Positions 9,939-19,798 of a DNA stretch of 64,000 bases are shown here, in pieces (the first letter of the stretch is position 1; each line of letters starts with the position of its first letter). A program made the translations under genes and the position numbers. Below the pieces are notes generated by a model. That model saw only the letters and a list, made by a program, of their open reading frames with translations, did not search any database and was not told where the DNA came from. Location: assembly GCF_023913775.1 (NCBI RefSeq), contig NZ_JAMXAX010000007.1, forward strand, positions 39,740-103,739, read 5' to 3'. Source of the stretch: Acidovorax facilis. GTDB lineage: Bacteria; Pseudomonadota; Gammaproteobacteria; Burkholderiales; Burkholderiaceae_C.

Positions 9939-9986
9939 GCCGCGCATCATCCCCGAACTTGTGGCTGGGCGACAATCCCGCCCTGT

Positions 9987-11312
9987 ATGCATACCAAAAT
10001 CCACACCCTGGAAGGCTGGCTCCGCCACTGCGAGCAGCTTCATCCCCGCAACATCGAAATGGGCCTGGACCGTGTCCGTGAAGTGGCACGCCGCATGGTG
10101 CTGCGGTTTGACTGCCCCGTGATCACCGTGGCGGGCACCAACGGGAAGGGCTCCACCTGCGCCATGCTGGAGGCGGTGGCGCAGCAGGCGGGCTACCGCA
10201 CAGGCGTGTACACGTCGCCCCACCTTGTGCATTTCGAGGAGCGCTGCCGCGTTCACGGTGAAATTGTCAATGCTTCTGATTTGATAGCGCACTTCGAAGC
10301 TGTGGAAAGCGCCAGGGTCCAAAATGGCAATGAAATCTCCCTCACCTACTTCGAATTCACGACGCTGGCCATCCTGCGCCTCATGAGCCATGCGCGGCTG
10401 GACTTGGCCATCCTCGAAGTGGGGCTCGGCGGGCGCCTGGATGCCACCAACGTCATTGATGCCGACTGCGCCATCATCACCAGCATCGACATCGACCACA
10501 CTGAATTCCTGGGACCAGACCGCGAGAGCATCGGCCGGGAGAAGGCCGGCATCATGCGCACGGGCCGCCCCGTGATCGTGGGCGATCCGATGGCTCCCCA
10601 GAGTGTCATCGACCATGCGCTGGAAATCGGTGCCGATTTGTGGCGTTTCGGCAAGGATTTCAATTTCTCCGGCGACAAACAGCAGTGGAGCTGGGCAGGG
10701 CGGGGCCGCCGTTATGCGGGGCTGGCCTATCCGTCGCTGCGCGGCGCCAACCAGCTGATCAATGCCTCGGGCGTGCTGGCCGCGCTGGAGGCCCTGCGCG
10801 AGCGCATTCCCGTCACGGCCCAGGCGGTGCGCAACGGGCTGGCATTGGTGGAGCTGCCGGGGCGGTTCCAGATCGTGCCAGGCCAGCCTACGCTGGTGCT
10901 CGACGTGGCGCACAACCCGCATTCAGTGGCTGCACTCACTGCCAATCTGGATGCCATGGGGTTTTTCCCCACGACGCATGCGGTGTTCGGCGCCATGGCC
11001 GACAAGGACCTGGGGCCCATGCTCGCCAAGGTCGGCCCGCTGGTGGACCGCTGGTATTTCACCAACCTGCCGACCCCACGCGCCGAGACTGCTGCCGTCC
11101 TGCAGCAGAAGTGGAACGCCGTGCAGATGGTGGCGGGCGGGCGCCGCGATGTGACCTCCAGTCTGCACGCAGACCCCATGGAGGCCCTGGAGGCGGCGGT
11201 GGCCGCAGCAGACCCCGCTGATAGAATCGTGGTCTTTGGCTCGTTTTACACGGTGGGTGGTGTTCTGATCAACGGAACACCTCGCCTGCACGCCAAACAT
11301 CTGGGCCAATAG
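9987..11312 (+). CDS. folC: Bifunctional folylpolyglutamate synthase / dihydrofolate synthase
   Basis: A 441-residue Mur-ligase-type enzyme that adds glutamate to dihydropteroate and to folates. It has the P-loop VAGTNGKGSTCAML near residue 50, SLTYFEFTTLAIL, LEVGLGGRLDATNV and HTEFLGPDRESIGREKAGI. It opens a cluster folC-SPOR-cvpA-purF in the same order as E. coli. A stretch near 10280-10335 within the gene resembles a decayed copy of the R1 repeat. Gap to the next gene is 33 bp. Confidence 0.95.
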   Translation: MHTKIHTLEGWLRHCEQLHPRNIEMGLDRVREVARRMVLRFDCPVITVAGTNGKGSTCAMLEAVAQQAGYRTGVYTSPHLVHFEERCRVHGEIVNASDLIAHFEAVESARVQNGNEISLTYFEFTTLAILRLMSHARLDLAILEVGLGGRLDATNVIDADCAIITSIDIDHTEFLGPDRESIGREKAGIMRTGRPVIVGDPMAPQSVIDHALEIGADLWRFGKDFNFSGDKQQWSWAGRGRRYAGLAYPSLRGANQLINASGVLAALEALRERIPVTAQAVRNGLALVELPGRFQIVPGQPTLVLDVAHNPHSVAALTANLDAMGFFPTTHAVFGAMADKDLGPMLAKVGPLVDRWYFTNLPTPRAETAAVLQQKWNAVQMVAGGRRDVTSSLHADPMEALEAAVAAADPADRIVVFGSFYTVGGVLINGTPRLHAKHLGQ

Positions 11313-11345
11313 ACAGGTTCTGAGGTCCGAACGAGTCGTTACTCC

Positions 11346-12179
11346 ATGGCATTTTTCAAGTTTCGGTGGCCCGGTCAGGGTGAACAAGCTCAGGCCGAAA
11401 AGCCGTCCAAGCGCCCGCGCACCCCGCAGGCCGAGAGCATCGAGGTGATGCGGCGGCGTGCTCGCCATCGGTTGATCGGCGCCGCAGTGCTGGTGCTGAT
11501 TGGGGTGATCGGTTTCCCCATGCTGTTTGACACCCAACCCCGGCCGATTCCGGTGGATATTCCCATCGAGATCCCGGACCGCAACAAGGTGGCCCCCTTG
11601 GTGGTACCCGCTCCGGTTGCTGAGGCGCCAGCGGCTGCCAAGCCTTCGACCCCGTCTTCGCAGGACGTGGCCACCGCACCGCGCCCCACGCCCCAGCGCA
11701 ACAACAGTGCGGTGGGCAATGGGCTCGCGGATGGCGAGGAACTGGTGCAAGGATCGCGTTCCGCGGCTTCCAAACCTGCCCCTGCAGCGCCAGCCAAACC
11801 GGAAATAAAACCCGAACCGAAGCCAGAGCCCAAGCCGCCGGTGCCCAGCGAGCCCAAGCCTGTGCAGCGCCCGGACGAGGCTGCCCGCGCGCGTGCGCTG
11901 CTGGAAGGCCGGTCGGCAGAGCCCGCGACTGCGGCTGCCACCGCAGAGGAAGCCCGGTTCATTGTGCAGGTGGGTGCTTTCGCAGACGCAGACAAAGCCC
12001 GTGAAGCGCGTACCAAAGTGGAGCGTGCGGGCATGAAAACCTACACCCAGGTGGTGGACACCAAGGAGGGCAAGCGCACACGGGTTCGTGTGGGGCCTTT
12101 CACCAACCGGGCTGAGGCGGACAAGGCTGCGGCGCGCATCAAGGCGCTGGATCTGTCGGCCTCTGTGCTGACTCTGTAG
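11346..12179 (+). CDS. SPOR-domain inner-membrane protein (DedD-like)
   Basis: A 277-residue protein with a short basic cytoplasmic N-terminus, one membrane helix (LIGAAVLVLIGVIGFPMLF, residues about 41-59), a long Pro/Ala/Lys-rich periplasmic linker and a C-terminal SPOR domain (FIVQVGAFADADKAREARTKV... to the end). SPOR domains bind denuded septal peptidoglycan and recruit proteins to the division site. Position between folC and cvpA matches dedD of E. coli, so DedD is the best counterpart. Confidence 0.92.
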   Translation: MAFFKFRWPGQGEQAQAEKPSKRPRTPQAESIEVMRRRARHRLIGAAVLVLIGVIGFPMLFDTQPRPIPVDIPIEIPDRNKVAPLVVPAPVAEAPAAAKPSTPSSQDVATAPRPTPQRNNSAVGNGLADGEELVQGSRSAASKPAPAAPAKPEIKPEPKPEPKPPVPSEPKPVQRPDEAARARALLEGRSAEPATAAATAEEARFIVQVGAFADADKAREARTKVERAGMKTYTQVVDTKEGKRTRVRVGPFTNRAEADKAAARIKALDLSASVLTL

Positions 12180-12205
12180 GCCAGCGCCAAGGGGTTTTTG
12201 TATCC

Positions 12206-12694
12206 ATGGCTGCGCTGGACTGGATTTTTGCGGCGGTGCTGCTGGCATCGATGCTCGTAGGAGCCTGGCGCGGGCTGGTGTTCGAGGTGCTGTCTCTGGT
12301 GGGCTGGGTGGTGTCTTTTTTTGTGGCGCAATGGTTTGCCGAGGACATGGCGGCGTTGTTGCCTATGGGCGAGTCGGCCGAAGCATTGCGCTATGCCGCA
12401 GGGTTTGTGGTGGTGTTTGTTGCGTCGGTGTTTGCCTGCGGTTTTTTGACATGGCTGGCAAAAAAGCTGGTGGATGCCATCGGCCTGCGGCCTGCAGATC
12501 GTACTTTGGGGGCGGCCTTCGGGGTGTTGCGCGGGGTGGTTTTGCTGCTGGCGGTGGCCGTGGTGGCGGGCCTCACGCCCCTGCACGAAGCCTTGTGGTG
12601 GCAGGAGTCCCAAGGGGCCCCGGTGCTGGCTGAAGTGCTTCGGGGCTTGAAACCGGCGCTGCCGGAAGAATTTGGAAGGCATCTGCCTTCCTGA
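12206..12694 (+). CDS. cvpA: CvpA-family inner-membrane protein
   Basis: A 162-residue membrane protein with four predicted helices and the CvpA pattern ALDWIFAAVLLASMLVGAWRGLVFEVLSLVGW near the N-terminus. Homologues are linked to colicin V production and envelope maintenance. It sits between the dedD-like gene and purF, as in E. coli. The C-terminus is a short soluble tail. Confidence 0.92.
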   Translation: MAALDWIFAAVLLASMLVGAWRGLVFEVLSLVGWVVSFFVAQWFAEDMAALLPMGESAEALRYAAGFVVVFVASVFACGFLTWLAKKLVDAIGLRPADRTLGAAFGVLRGVVLLLAVAVVAGLTPLHEALWWQESQGAPVLAEVLRGLKPALPEEFGRHLPS

Positions 12695-12772
12695 TAGCGA
12701 TGCGGTTGCGGCCAGAAGCCGTTGCCGCTGGGTTGCCGCGGGGCTGTTCCCGCAAACGGATGGAATACAACT

Positions 12773-14278
12773 ATGTGTGGAATCGTCGGCGTCGTCAGTC
12801 CAGCGCCCGTCAATCAGCTGATCTATGACGCCTTGCTGCTCTTGCAGCACCGTGGTCAGGACGCAGCGGGCATCGTGACCCAGCAGGGCCGCAAGTTTTT
12901 CATGCACAAGGCCAAGGGCATGGTGCGCGATGTGTTCCGCACGCGCAACATGCGCGCGTTGCCTGGCAATGTGGGTCTGGGCCAGGTCCGCTACCCCACC
13001 GCAGGCAACGCCTACAGCGAAGAAGAGGCGCAGCCGTTCTATGTCAATGCACCGTTCGGCATCGTGCTGGTGCACAACGGCAACCTGACCAATGCGCGCG
13101 AACTTCGCACCGAGCTGTTCCTGACGGACCACCGCCATACCAACACGGAAAGCGATTCTGAAGTTCTGCTGAATGTGTTCGCGCACGAGCTGGAGCGCGC
13201 CACCCGGGGTGTGCCGCTACAGCCTGAAGACGTCTTCACGGCGGTACGTGCGGTGCACAAACGCATCAAGGGCTCTTATGCCGTGATCGCGCTGATAGCA
13301 GGCCACGGCCTGCTGGCCTTCCGCGACCCGCACGGCATTCGCCCGCTGGCCATGGGGCGCAGCCAGGATGGAACTGTGATGGTGGGCAGCGAATCGGTCG
13401 CCCTGGAGGGCACATCGCATGTGTTCGAGCGCAACATCGACCCCGGTGAGGCGATCTTCATCACGCTCGACGGACAGGTGCATGCCCGCCAATGCGCCGA
13501 AAACCCGCAGCTCAACCCCTGCATCTTCGAATTCGTGTACCTGGCGCGCCCGGACTCGGTGCTCGACGGCATTTCGGTGTACCAGGCGCGTCTGAACCTG
13601 GGCGAGGCCCTTGCCAAGCGCGTGGTGTCTACCGTGCCACCCAACGAAATCGACGTGATCATCCCGATCCCCGAGTCCAGCCGCCCCAGTGCCACGCAAT
13701 TGGCTCACCTGCTGGGCATCCCATACCGCGAAGGCTTCGTCAAGAACCGCTATGTGGGCCGGACCTTCATCATGCCGGGGCAGGGTGTGCGCAAGAAGTC
13801 GGTGCGCCAGAAGCTCAATGTGATCGGCAGCGAGTTCAAGGGCCGCAACGTGTTGTTGGTGGACGATTCCATCGTGCGTGGCACCACCAGCCGCGAGATC
13901 GTGCAGATGGCACGTGACGCCGGCGCGCGCAAGGTGTACCTTGCCAGCGCTGCACCGCCGGTGCGTTACCCCAACGTGTACGGTATTGACATGCCCACCA
14001 GCAGCGAACTGGTGGCCCATGGCCGCACCGTGGAAGAGATTCGCCAGGCGATTGGCTGCGACGCACTGATTTATCAGGATGTGGACGGCATGAAAAAGGC
14101 GGTGGGCGCCCTCAATAGCGCCATCGTAGGGTTTGATGCGTCCTGCTTTGATGGTGTTTATGTGACCGGAGACATTACCGCCGAGGGCATCGCCAGCCTG
14201 AACGAGGGGCGGGTGGGGGTGGAGGAGGGAGAGGAAGACACCTCCCGCCTGGCGCTGCCGAATGCCCAAGAGGTTTAG
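12773..14278 (+). CDS. purF: Amidophosphoribosyltransferase PurF
   Basis: A 501-residue enzyme for the first committed step of purine synthesis. The chain starts MCGIVGVV; the cysteine becomes the N-terminal nucleophile of the glutaminase domain. The PRPP-binding motif [14 protein letters not shown] lies in the C-terminal half (about residues 362-375). ATG 12773 is fixed by the need for Cys at position 2, although an in-frame ATG exists at 12722. An acidic tail ([19 protein letters not shown]) extends the C-terminus slightly. Confidence 0.97.
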   Translation: MCGIVGVVSPAPVNQLIYDALLLLQHRGQDAAGIVTQQGRKFFMHKAKGMVRDVFRTRNMRALPGNVGLGQVRYPTAGNAYSEEEAQPFYVNAPFGIVLVHNGNLTNARELRTELFLTDHRHTNTESDSEVLLNVFAHELERATRGVPLQPEDVFTAVRAVHKRIKGSYAVIALIAGHGLLAFRDPHGIRPLAMGRSQDGTVMVGSESVALEGTSHVFERNIDPGEAIFITLDGQVHARQCAENPQLNPCIFEFVYLARPDSVLDGISVYQARLNLGEALAKRVVSTVPPNEIDVIIPIPESSRPSATQLAHLLGIPYREGFVKNRYVGRTFIMPGQGVRKKSVRQKLNVIGSEFKGRNVLLVDDSIVRGTTSREIVQMARDAGARKVYLASAAPPVRYPNVYGIDMPTSSELVAHGRTVEEIRQAIGCDALIYQDVDGMKKAVGALNSAIVGFDASCFDGVYVTGDITAEGIASLNEGRVGVEEGEEDTSRLALPNAQEV

Positions 14279-14396
14279 GCATAGGATCGTTGCAGGTCGC
14301 CTTGTCCTGGATGGCGACCTGGCAGCAAGCTTTGCCCCCGCTCTCTGGATTGATTGAATCTTGAAACTGGCCCCGCGAGGGCCAGAACTTATTGAC

Positions 14397-15818
14397 ATGA
14401 CTGATACCACTGCTTCCGGCGCGGGCCGCGTGCGCACCCGTTTTGCCCCGTCTCCCACGGGATTTATCCACCTGGGCAACATCCGCTCTGCGCTGTATCC
14501 CTGGGCGTTTGCCCGTGCTACGGGCGGCGATTTCATCCTGCGCATTGAAGACACGGACCTGGAGCGTTCCAGCCAGGCGGCGGTAGACGTGATCATCGAA
14601 GGCATGGCATGGCTCGGGCTGGACCACGACGAAGGCCCGTTCTACCAAATGCAGCGCATGGACCGCTACAAGACTGTGTTGGCAGAGCTGCAGGCCGCAG
14701 GCCATGTGTATCCCTGCTACATGAGCGTGGCCGAACTGGATGCCTTGCGAGAGAAGCAGATGGCCGCCAAGGAAAAGCCCCGCTATGACGGCACCTGGCG
14801 CCCCGAGGCTGGAAAAACCCTGCCGCCCGTGCCCGAGGGGGTATTGCCCGTGCTGCGTTTCAAGAACCCGCAAGGCGGTGTGGTGGCGTGGGACGACAAG
14901 GTCAAAGGCCGCATCGAGATCAGCAATGACGAGCTCGACGATCTTGTGATTGCGCGCCCGGACGGAACACCCACCTACAACTTCTGTGTGGTGGTGGACG
15001 ATATCGACATGGCCATCACCCACGTGATCCGGGGTGACGACCACGTGAACAACACGCCGCGCCAGATCAATATCTTCCGCGCTCTGGGCAAGGAGCCGCC
15101 CGTGTATGCCCACCTGCCCACCGTGCTCAACGAGCAAGGCGAGAAGATGAGCAAGCGCAACGGTGCCAAGCCCGTCACGCAGTACCGCGATGAGGGCTAT
15201 CTGCCAGATGCCATGGTGAACTACCTGGCGCGCTTGGGCTGGAGCCACGGCGACGATGAGATCTTCAGCCGCGAGCAATTCCTGCAGTGGTTCAACCTCG
15301 ACCACCTGGGTCGCAGTGCGGCCCAGTTCGACGAAGCCAAGCTGCGTTGGGTGAACGCCCAGCACCTCAAGGCCATGGCCGACGATGCACTGGCCGCGCT
15401 GGTGGCGCCTCAGCTGCAGCAGCGGGGTGTATCTGCCGAAGCGCTGGCAGATAGACGGCTTGCGCGGATTTGCGCCTTGTTCAAGGATCGCTGCGACACC
15501 ACAGTGGCGCTCGCCGATTGGGCGCATGTCTTCTACGGTGAGGTAACGCCCGTGGATGCGGAGCGCAGCCAGCACGTTACCGAAGCCATTGCACCCGCGC
15601 TGGATGCTTTGGCCGATGCGCTGTCGGCCTGTGCATGGGACAAGGCTTCCATCAGCGCTGCGTTTAAGCAGGTGCTGGCTAGCCAGGGCCTGAAGATGCC
15701 CCAGCTGGCCATGCCCGCACGGGTTCTGACCGTGGGTACGGCCCACACGCCCTCGGTGGATGCCGTGCTGGAATTGGTCGGTCGTGAAAAAGTTGTAGCG
15801 CGTTTGCGAAACCGCTAA
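14397..15818 (+). CDS. gltX: Glutamyl-tRNA synthetase
   Basis: A 473-residue class I synthetase. The HIGH-type signature is in [19 protein letters not shown] and the KMSKS-type signature reads [10 protein letters not shown] 14397 is preferred; an in-frame ATG at 14361 gives 12 extra residues without similarity. The tRNA cluster that follows contains tRNA-Glu, the substrate of this enzyme, and the tRNA promoter -35/-10 elements overlap the end of this gene. Confidence 0.97.
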   Translation: MTDTTASGAGRVRTRFAPSPTGFIHLGNIRSALYPWAFARATGGDFILRIEDTDLERSSQAAVDVIIEGMAWLGLDHDEGPFYQMQRMDRYKTVLAELQAAGHVYPCYMSVAELDALREKQMAAKEKPRYDGTWRPEAGKTLPPVPEGVLPVLRFKNPQGGVVAWDDKVKGRIEISNDELDDLVIARPDGTPTYNFCVVVDDIDMAITHVIRGDDHVNNTPRQINIFRALGKEPPVYAHLPTVLNEQGEKMSKRNGAKPVTQYRDEGYLPDAMVNYLARLGWSHGDDEIFSREQFLQWFNLDHLGRSAAQFDEAKLRWVNAQHLKAMADDALAALVAPQLQQRGVSAEALADRRLARICALFKDRCDTTVALADWAHVFYGEVTPVDAERSQHVTEAIAPALDALADALSACAWDKASISAAFKQVLASQGLKMPQLAMPARVLTVGTAHTPSVDAVLELVGREKVVARLRNR

Positions 15819-15833
15819 AAATCTGTCTATAAT
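15804..15833 (+). promoter_or_regulatory. Sigma-70 promoter for the tRNA cluster
   Basis: TTGCGA at 15804-15809 and a perfect TATAAT at 15828-15833 are 18 bp apart. They overlap the gltX stop codon and lie about 50 bases before the first tRNA. Confidence 0.8.
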
Positions 15834-15883
15834 TCAAGGCTCAGATGATGACAACAAACACGGTGTGTTTCGAGTCATTAAGT

Positions 15884-15959
<76 letters not shown>

Positions 15960-15989
15960 AAGTTTGTTAACGGTTAGTTCCAAGGTTTT

Positions 15990-16065
15990 GACCCTATCGT
16001 CTAGAGGCCTAGGACATCACCCTTTCACGGTGAGTACCGGGGTTCGAATCCCCGTAGGGTCGCCA
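15990..16065 (+). tRNA. tRNA-Glu (TTC), copy 1
   Basis: 76 nt: acceptor GACCCTA/TAGGGTC, anticodon loop CTTTCAC (anticodon TTC), T-loop TTCGAATC, encoded CCA. It follows the Ala gene by 30 bases. Confidence 0.97.
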
Positions 16066-16117
16066 AGTTGTAGCGCTTGGCTTGTGTTGAAAAGATGCAA
16101 GCAAAAGCTGCCTGCCA

Positions 16118-16194
16118 GGAGTGGTAGTTCAGTTGGTTAGAATACCGGCCTGTCACGCCGGGGGTCGCGGGTTCGAGTCCCGTCCACTCCGCCA
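16118..16194 (+). tRNA. tRNA-Asp (GTC), copy 1
   Basis: 77 nt: acceptor GGAGTGG/CCACTCC, anticodon loop CTGTCAC (anticodon GTC), T-loop TTCGAGT, encoded CCA. Confidence 0.97.
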
Positions 16195-16199
16195 GTCAA

Positions 16200-16236
16200 A
16201 ACCCTTGCAGGTCTTTGATATGCAAGGGTTTTTCTT
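16200..16236 (+). terminator. Hairpin terminator between the two tRNA units
   Basis: The stem ACCCTTGCA / TGCAAGGGT is followed by TTTTTCTTT. It lies just after the first tRNA-Asp, so either the second unit relies on read-through or has its own promoter. None is obvious in 16237-16257. Confidence 0.82.
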
Positions 16237-16258
16237 TGGTGTAAGCCAGAGAAATTTT

Positions 16259-16334
<76 letters not shown>

Positions 16335-16364
16335 AAGTTTGTTAACGGTTAGTTCCAAGGTTTT

Positions 16365-16440
16365 GACCCTATCGTCTAGAGGCCTAGGACATCACCCTTT
16401 CACGGTGAGTACCGGGGTTCGAATCCCCGTAGGGTCGCCA
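16365..16440 (+). tRNA. tRNA-Glu (TTC), copy 2
   Basis: Identical in sequence to the gene at 15990. Confidence 0.97.
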
Positions 16441-16492
16441 AGTTGTAGCGCTTGGCTTGTGTTGAAAAGATGCAAGCAAAAGCTGCCTGCCA

Positions 16493-16569
16493 GGAGTGGT
16501 AGTTCAGTTGGTTAGAATACCGGCCTGTCACGCCGGGGGTCGCGGGTTCGAGTCCCGTCCACTCCGCCA
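16493..16569 (+). tRNA. tRNA-Asp (GTC), copy 2
   Basis: Identical in sequence to the gene at 16118. Confidence 0.97.
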
Positions 16570-16575
16570 GTCATC

Positions 16576-16611
16576 AACCGCTGCAGTCGCAAGGCTGCAG
16601 CGGTTTTTTTT
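16576..16611 (+). terminator. Rho-independent terminator ending the tRNA array
   Basis: The stem AACCGCTGCAG / CTGCAGCGGTT with an 8-nt loop is followed by a run of T. Confidence 0.92.
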
Positions 16612-16711
16612 GCGCCTGCGTTCCTGGTTTGTGGCTGAAGACGGGGTGTGCAAGAATGTGTAACGGCATGGCCGCACTGAGGGTGGGGCACATCAAAGAG
16701 ACACGGCGCCC

Positions 16712-19594
16712 ATGACTCCCTCTCGGTGGCAGATCCATTCCCAACATACCGCCAGCTTCAGAAGTGTGGCTCCTGTGTTGTGGCTGCTGACCGGGGCTGC
16801 AGTTGCCGCCTGGGCGTATTTCTCGATGGCGACTCCCGAACGAGTGCGGCATTTCCTGGTACTTCACCAGGGGCTGGAAACGCTCTCTATTGTGGTGTCG
16901 GCACTGGTCTTTGCGGTGGGCTGGAAGGCGCACAGCATCAATCCTCAGCGGAACGTGTTCATCCTCGCCTGCGGGTTTTTGGGTGTGGCCCTGCTAGATT
17001 TTTCGCACATGCTGTCGTATGCCGGCATGCCCGATTACGTCACGGCCAATTCGGTGGCCAAGGGCATCAATTTCTGGCTGCCTGCGCGTTACCTGGTGGC
17101 TGTAAGCCTGCTGTGGGCGCTGGGGCTGCACTGGCATGCGCCTGGGGATTCGGCATCTGCGGGGCCGGGGCGATTTGCCGTGCTGGCGCTGGTCCTGGGC
17201 GTTGTCGCAGCGGTTCACGTGCTGGTTTTCTGGTACCCGCACTGGTATCCCGAAACCTACGGATCAACAGGCCTTACCCCGTTCAAGATTGCGGCTGAAT
17301 ATGGCGTGATTGCCTTGTATGCCGCGTCGCTGGCTCTCTTGTTGCGTCTGGCGAGAGAGCGTACATCGTTTGATGTGGCTCGCCTTTTCGCTGCGGTCTG
17401 GGTGATGGCCCTGAGCGAGTTCTTTTTCACTTTCTACGTTACCGCCACTGATCCTTTCAACCTGCTGGGCCATGTCTACAAGGTGGTGGGTTACTACTAT
17501 CTGTACCGGGCCATTTTTGTGGGCACTATTGAGGCGCCATACCGCGCATTGAAGCAGTCCGACAAGGCCTTGCGTGCGGTGCTGGACGCGGTTCCCGATC
17601 TCATGTTCGAGGTGACGCGCGGTGGTCGTTATGTCGAGATCCATACGCGCCAGCCCGAGTTGCTGCTGTTGCCGGCCGAACAGGTTCTGGGTCGCACCAT
17701 TCACGACATTCTTCCACCGCAGGCTGCTGCGGTGGCACAGCGTGCCATTGACGCGGCTGCCGAGCACGGGGTTGCCCGTGATTTCCAGTACACACTCGAT
17801 CTGCCAGATGGCAAGCACTGGTTCGAACTCTCCGTGGCCCGCAAAGTGATGGATGAGGCGTCAGAGGCGCATTTTGTGGTGTTGTCCCGTGACATCACGC
17901 AGCGGGTGCAGACGCTCGATACTTTGCGCAAACTGCGCCATGCCGTAGAACAGGCTCCCAATTCGATCTTCATCGCTGGAGCCGACGGCAACATTGAATA
18001 TGTGAATCCGGCTTTTTCCGTCACCACCGGATACAGCCTTGCCGAAGTTGTCGGGCGCAACCCGCGTCTGCTCAGCGCGGGGGGAACCCCGCTGTCTGTT
18101 TATGCCGACCTTTGGGCGCATCTGTCATCGGGGCGTGTCTGGCGCGGCGAGTTTCTCAACCGCCGCAAGGACGGTCGTGAGTACTATGAGTCGGCCATCA
18201 TTTCGCCGCTGCACGATGAGCAAGGGCGTATCACGCACTACCTGGCCGTGCAAGAAGATGTGACCGAACGCAAGCGCGACGAAGAGCGTATCCGCAAGCT
18301 GGTCAACTTTGATGCGCTTACGGGCTTGCCCAACCGTACGATGTTTGCGTCGCGGTTCAGCCAGGCGCTTGCGCTGACCCAGCGCAGCGGACAGCATCTT
18401 GCATTGCTGTACTTGGATCTGGACCATTTCAAGAATGTCAATGACTCCCTGGGCCACCAGGTGGGCGATGAGTTGCTGGTGGAGATCGCACACCGGCTGC
18501 AGTTGGTGCTGCGCGAGGAGGATACCGTGTCGCGCCCTGGGGGAGACGAGTTCATCATCGTGCTGCCATTGGCGGATGCGCAGCATGCAGCCCATGTGGC
18601 CGAGAGCCTGCAGTCGGAGGTGCGTCGGGTCTGCAGGTTGGGCCACCATGAGCTGGTGGTGACGTCGTCCATCGGCATTGCTTTGTATCCAGAGGATGGC
18701 CGTGAGTTTGAAACCCTGGCACAGCGTGCTGATGCGGCGATGTTCCGTGCCAAGGAGACGGGGCGTGACACCTACCGGTTTTTCTCTGCCGATATGCAAG
18801 CCCATTCATTGCGGGTGTTGCAGATAGAAAATGCGTTGCGCAGTGCGGTGGTGCAAAACCAGTTGGCATTGCACTACCAGCCCCAGATCCGCTTGCGCGA
18901 CCGCAGGCTCACTGGGGTCGAGGCACTGCTGCGCTGGACCCATCCGGAACTCGGCTTGATCAGCCCCGCAGAGTTCATCCCCGTGGCGGAAAGCAGTGGG
19001 CAGATTCTGGGCATTGGCGAATGGGTATTGCGCACTGCATTGGCACAGGCACGCGCGTGGTGCGAAGCGGGCCATACCGGGTTCACGGTGGCGGTCAATC
19101 TGTCGATGGTTCAGTTTCGCCATCCCGGTTTGGTCGAGATGGTGCAGCAGGCACTGGCTGACAGCGGGGTGTCGCCTCAGATGTTGGAGCTGGAGCTGAC
19201 CGAGAGCATTGCCATGGACGCCCCCGAAAAGGTGATCGCCATTGTCCAGCAGCTGTTCGACCTGGGGGTGCAGCTGTCCATTGACGACTTTGGCACAGGC
19301 TACTCGTCGTTCAGCTACATCCAGCGCCTGCGGGTTCACAAGCTCAAGATTGACCAGTCCTTCGTGCGCCATCTTGGCGAGGATGGCAGCGCCCAACACA
19401 TCGTGCGCGCCATCATCGGCTTGGCGCAGAGCCTCGACCTGGAGTCCATCGCCGAAGGGGTCGAGACGGCCACGCAGTGTGAAGCTTTGTTGTCTTTGGG
19501 TTGCAATACCGGCCAGGGGTATTACTTCAGTCGGCCGGTTCCGGCGGCGCAACTGGATGCCTGGATGACAGAGCGTCGCGTCACCCTGGTTTGA
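16712..19594 (+). CDS. MASE3-PAS-PAS-GGDEF-EAL cyclic-di-GMP signalling protein
   Basis: A 960-residue membrane sensor. The N-terminal ~260 residues hold seven or so hydrophobic helices with the MASE3 pattern LLDFSHMLSYAGMPDYV. Two PAS domains follow (about residues 285-400 and 405-520), the second with NSIFIAGADGNIEYVNPAFSVTTGYS and a PAC tail. A GGDEF domain comes next (NFDALTGLPNRTMF; active-site GGDEF intact at about 610-614) and then an EAL domain (VEALLRWTHPELG at about 735, LELTESIAMD, IDDFGTGYSSFSYI). Both catalytic signatures look intact, so it could both make and break cyclic-di-GMP. It stands alone after the tRNA array, with no evident partner gene. Confidence 0.94.
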   Translation: MTPSRWQIHSQHTASFRSVAPVLWLLTGAAVAAWAYFSMATPERVRHFLVLHQGLETLSIVVSALVFAVGWKAHSINPQRNVFILACGFLGVALLDFSHMLSYAGMPDYVTANSVAKGINFWLPARYLVAVSLLWALGLHWHAPGDSASAGPGRFAVLALVLGVVAAVHVLVFWYPHWYPETYGSTGLTPFKIAAEYGVIALYAASLALLLRLARERTSFDVARLFAAVWVMALSEFFFTFYVTATDPFNLLGHVYKVVGYYYLYRAIFVGTIEAPYRALKQSDKALRAVLDAVPDLMFEVTRGGRYVEIHTRQPELLLLPAEQVLGRTIHDILPPQAAAVAQRAIDAAAEHGVARDFQYTLDLPDGKHWFELSVARKVMDEASEAHFVVLSRDITQRVQTLDTLRKLRHAVEQAPNSIFIAGADGNIEYVNPAFSVTTGYSLAEVVGRNPRLLSAGGTPLSVYADLWAHLSSGRVWRGEFLNRRKDGREYYESAIISPLHDEQGRITHYLAVQEDVTERKRDEERIRKLVNFDALTGLPNRTMFASRFSQALALTQRSGQHLALLYLDLDHFKNVNDSLGHQVGDELLVEIAHRLQLVLREEDTVSRPGGDEFIIVLPLADAQHAAHVAESLQSEVRRVCRLGHHELVVTSSIGIALYPEDGREFETLAQRADAAMFRAKETGRDTYRFFSADMQAHSLRVLQIENALRSAVVQNQLALHYQPQIRLRDRRLTGVEALLRWTHPELGLISPAEFIPVAESSGQILGIGEWVLRTALAQARAWCEAGHTGFTVAVNLSMVQFRHPGLVEMVQQALADSGVSPQMLELELTESIAMDAPEKVIAIVQQLFDLGVQLSIDDFGTGYSSFSYIQRLRVHKLKIDQSFVRHLGEDGSAQHIVRAIIGLAQSLDLESIAEGVETATQCEALLSLGCNTGQGYYFSRPVPAAQLDAWMTERRVTLV

Positions 19595-19739
19595 GAGCCT
19601 GCTTACGACCGTGCGAAACCGTGAACAGGCTGCTGATGACAGCCGTCTACCTTCCTGGCAATGACAACCTCCTCCTCAGGAGGTGCGAAAGGTAGAAGTT
19701 TGAAGAAAATGGCCTGTAGCACTTTATATGAAAGCATTG

Positions 19740-19762
19740 TTTGCTATATATTTAATAGCAAA
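19740..19762. terminator. AT-rich inverted repeat at a convergent junction
   Basis: TTTGCTAT and ATAGCAAA are separated by 7 bases, midway between two convergent genes. It may act as a weak bidirectional terminator. The rest of 19595-19798 holds nothing I recognise. Confidence 0.4.
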
Positions 19763-19798
19763 TAAGGTGTGACGCTGTCGGCACCACAGGCCATTGTT

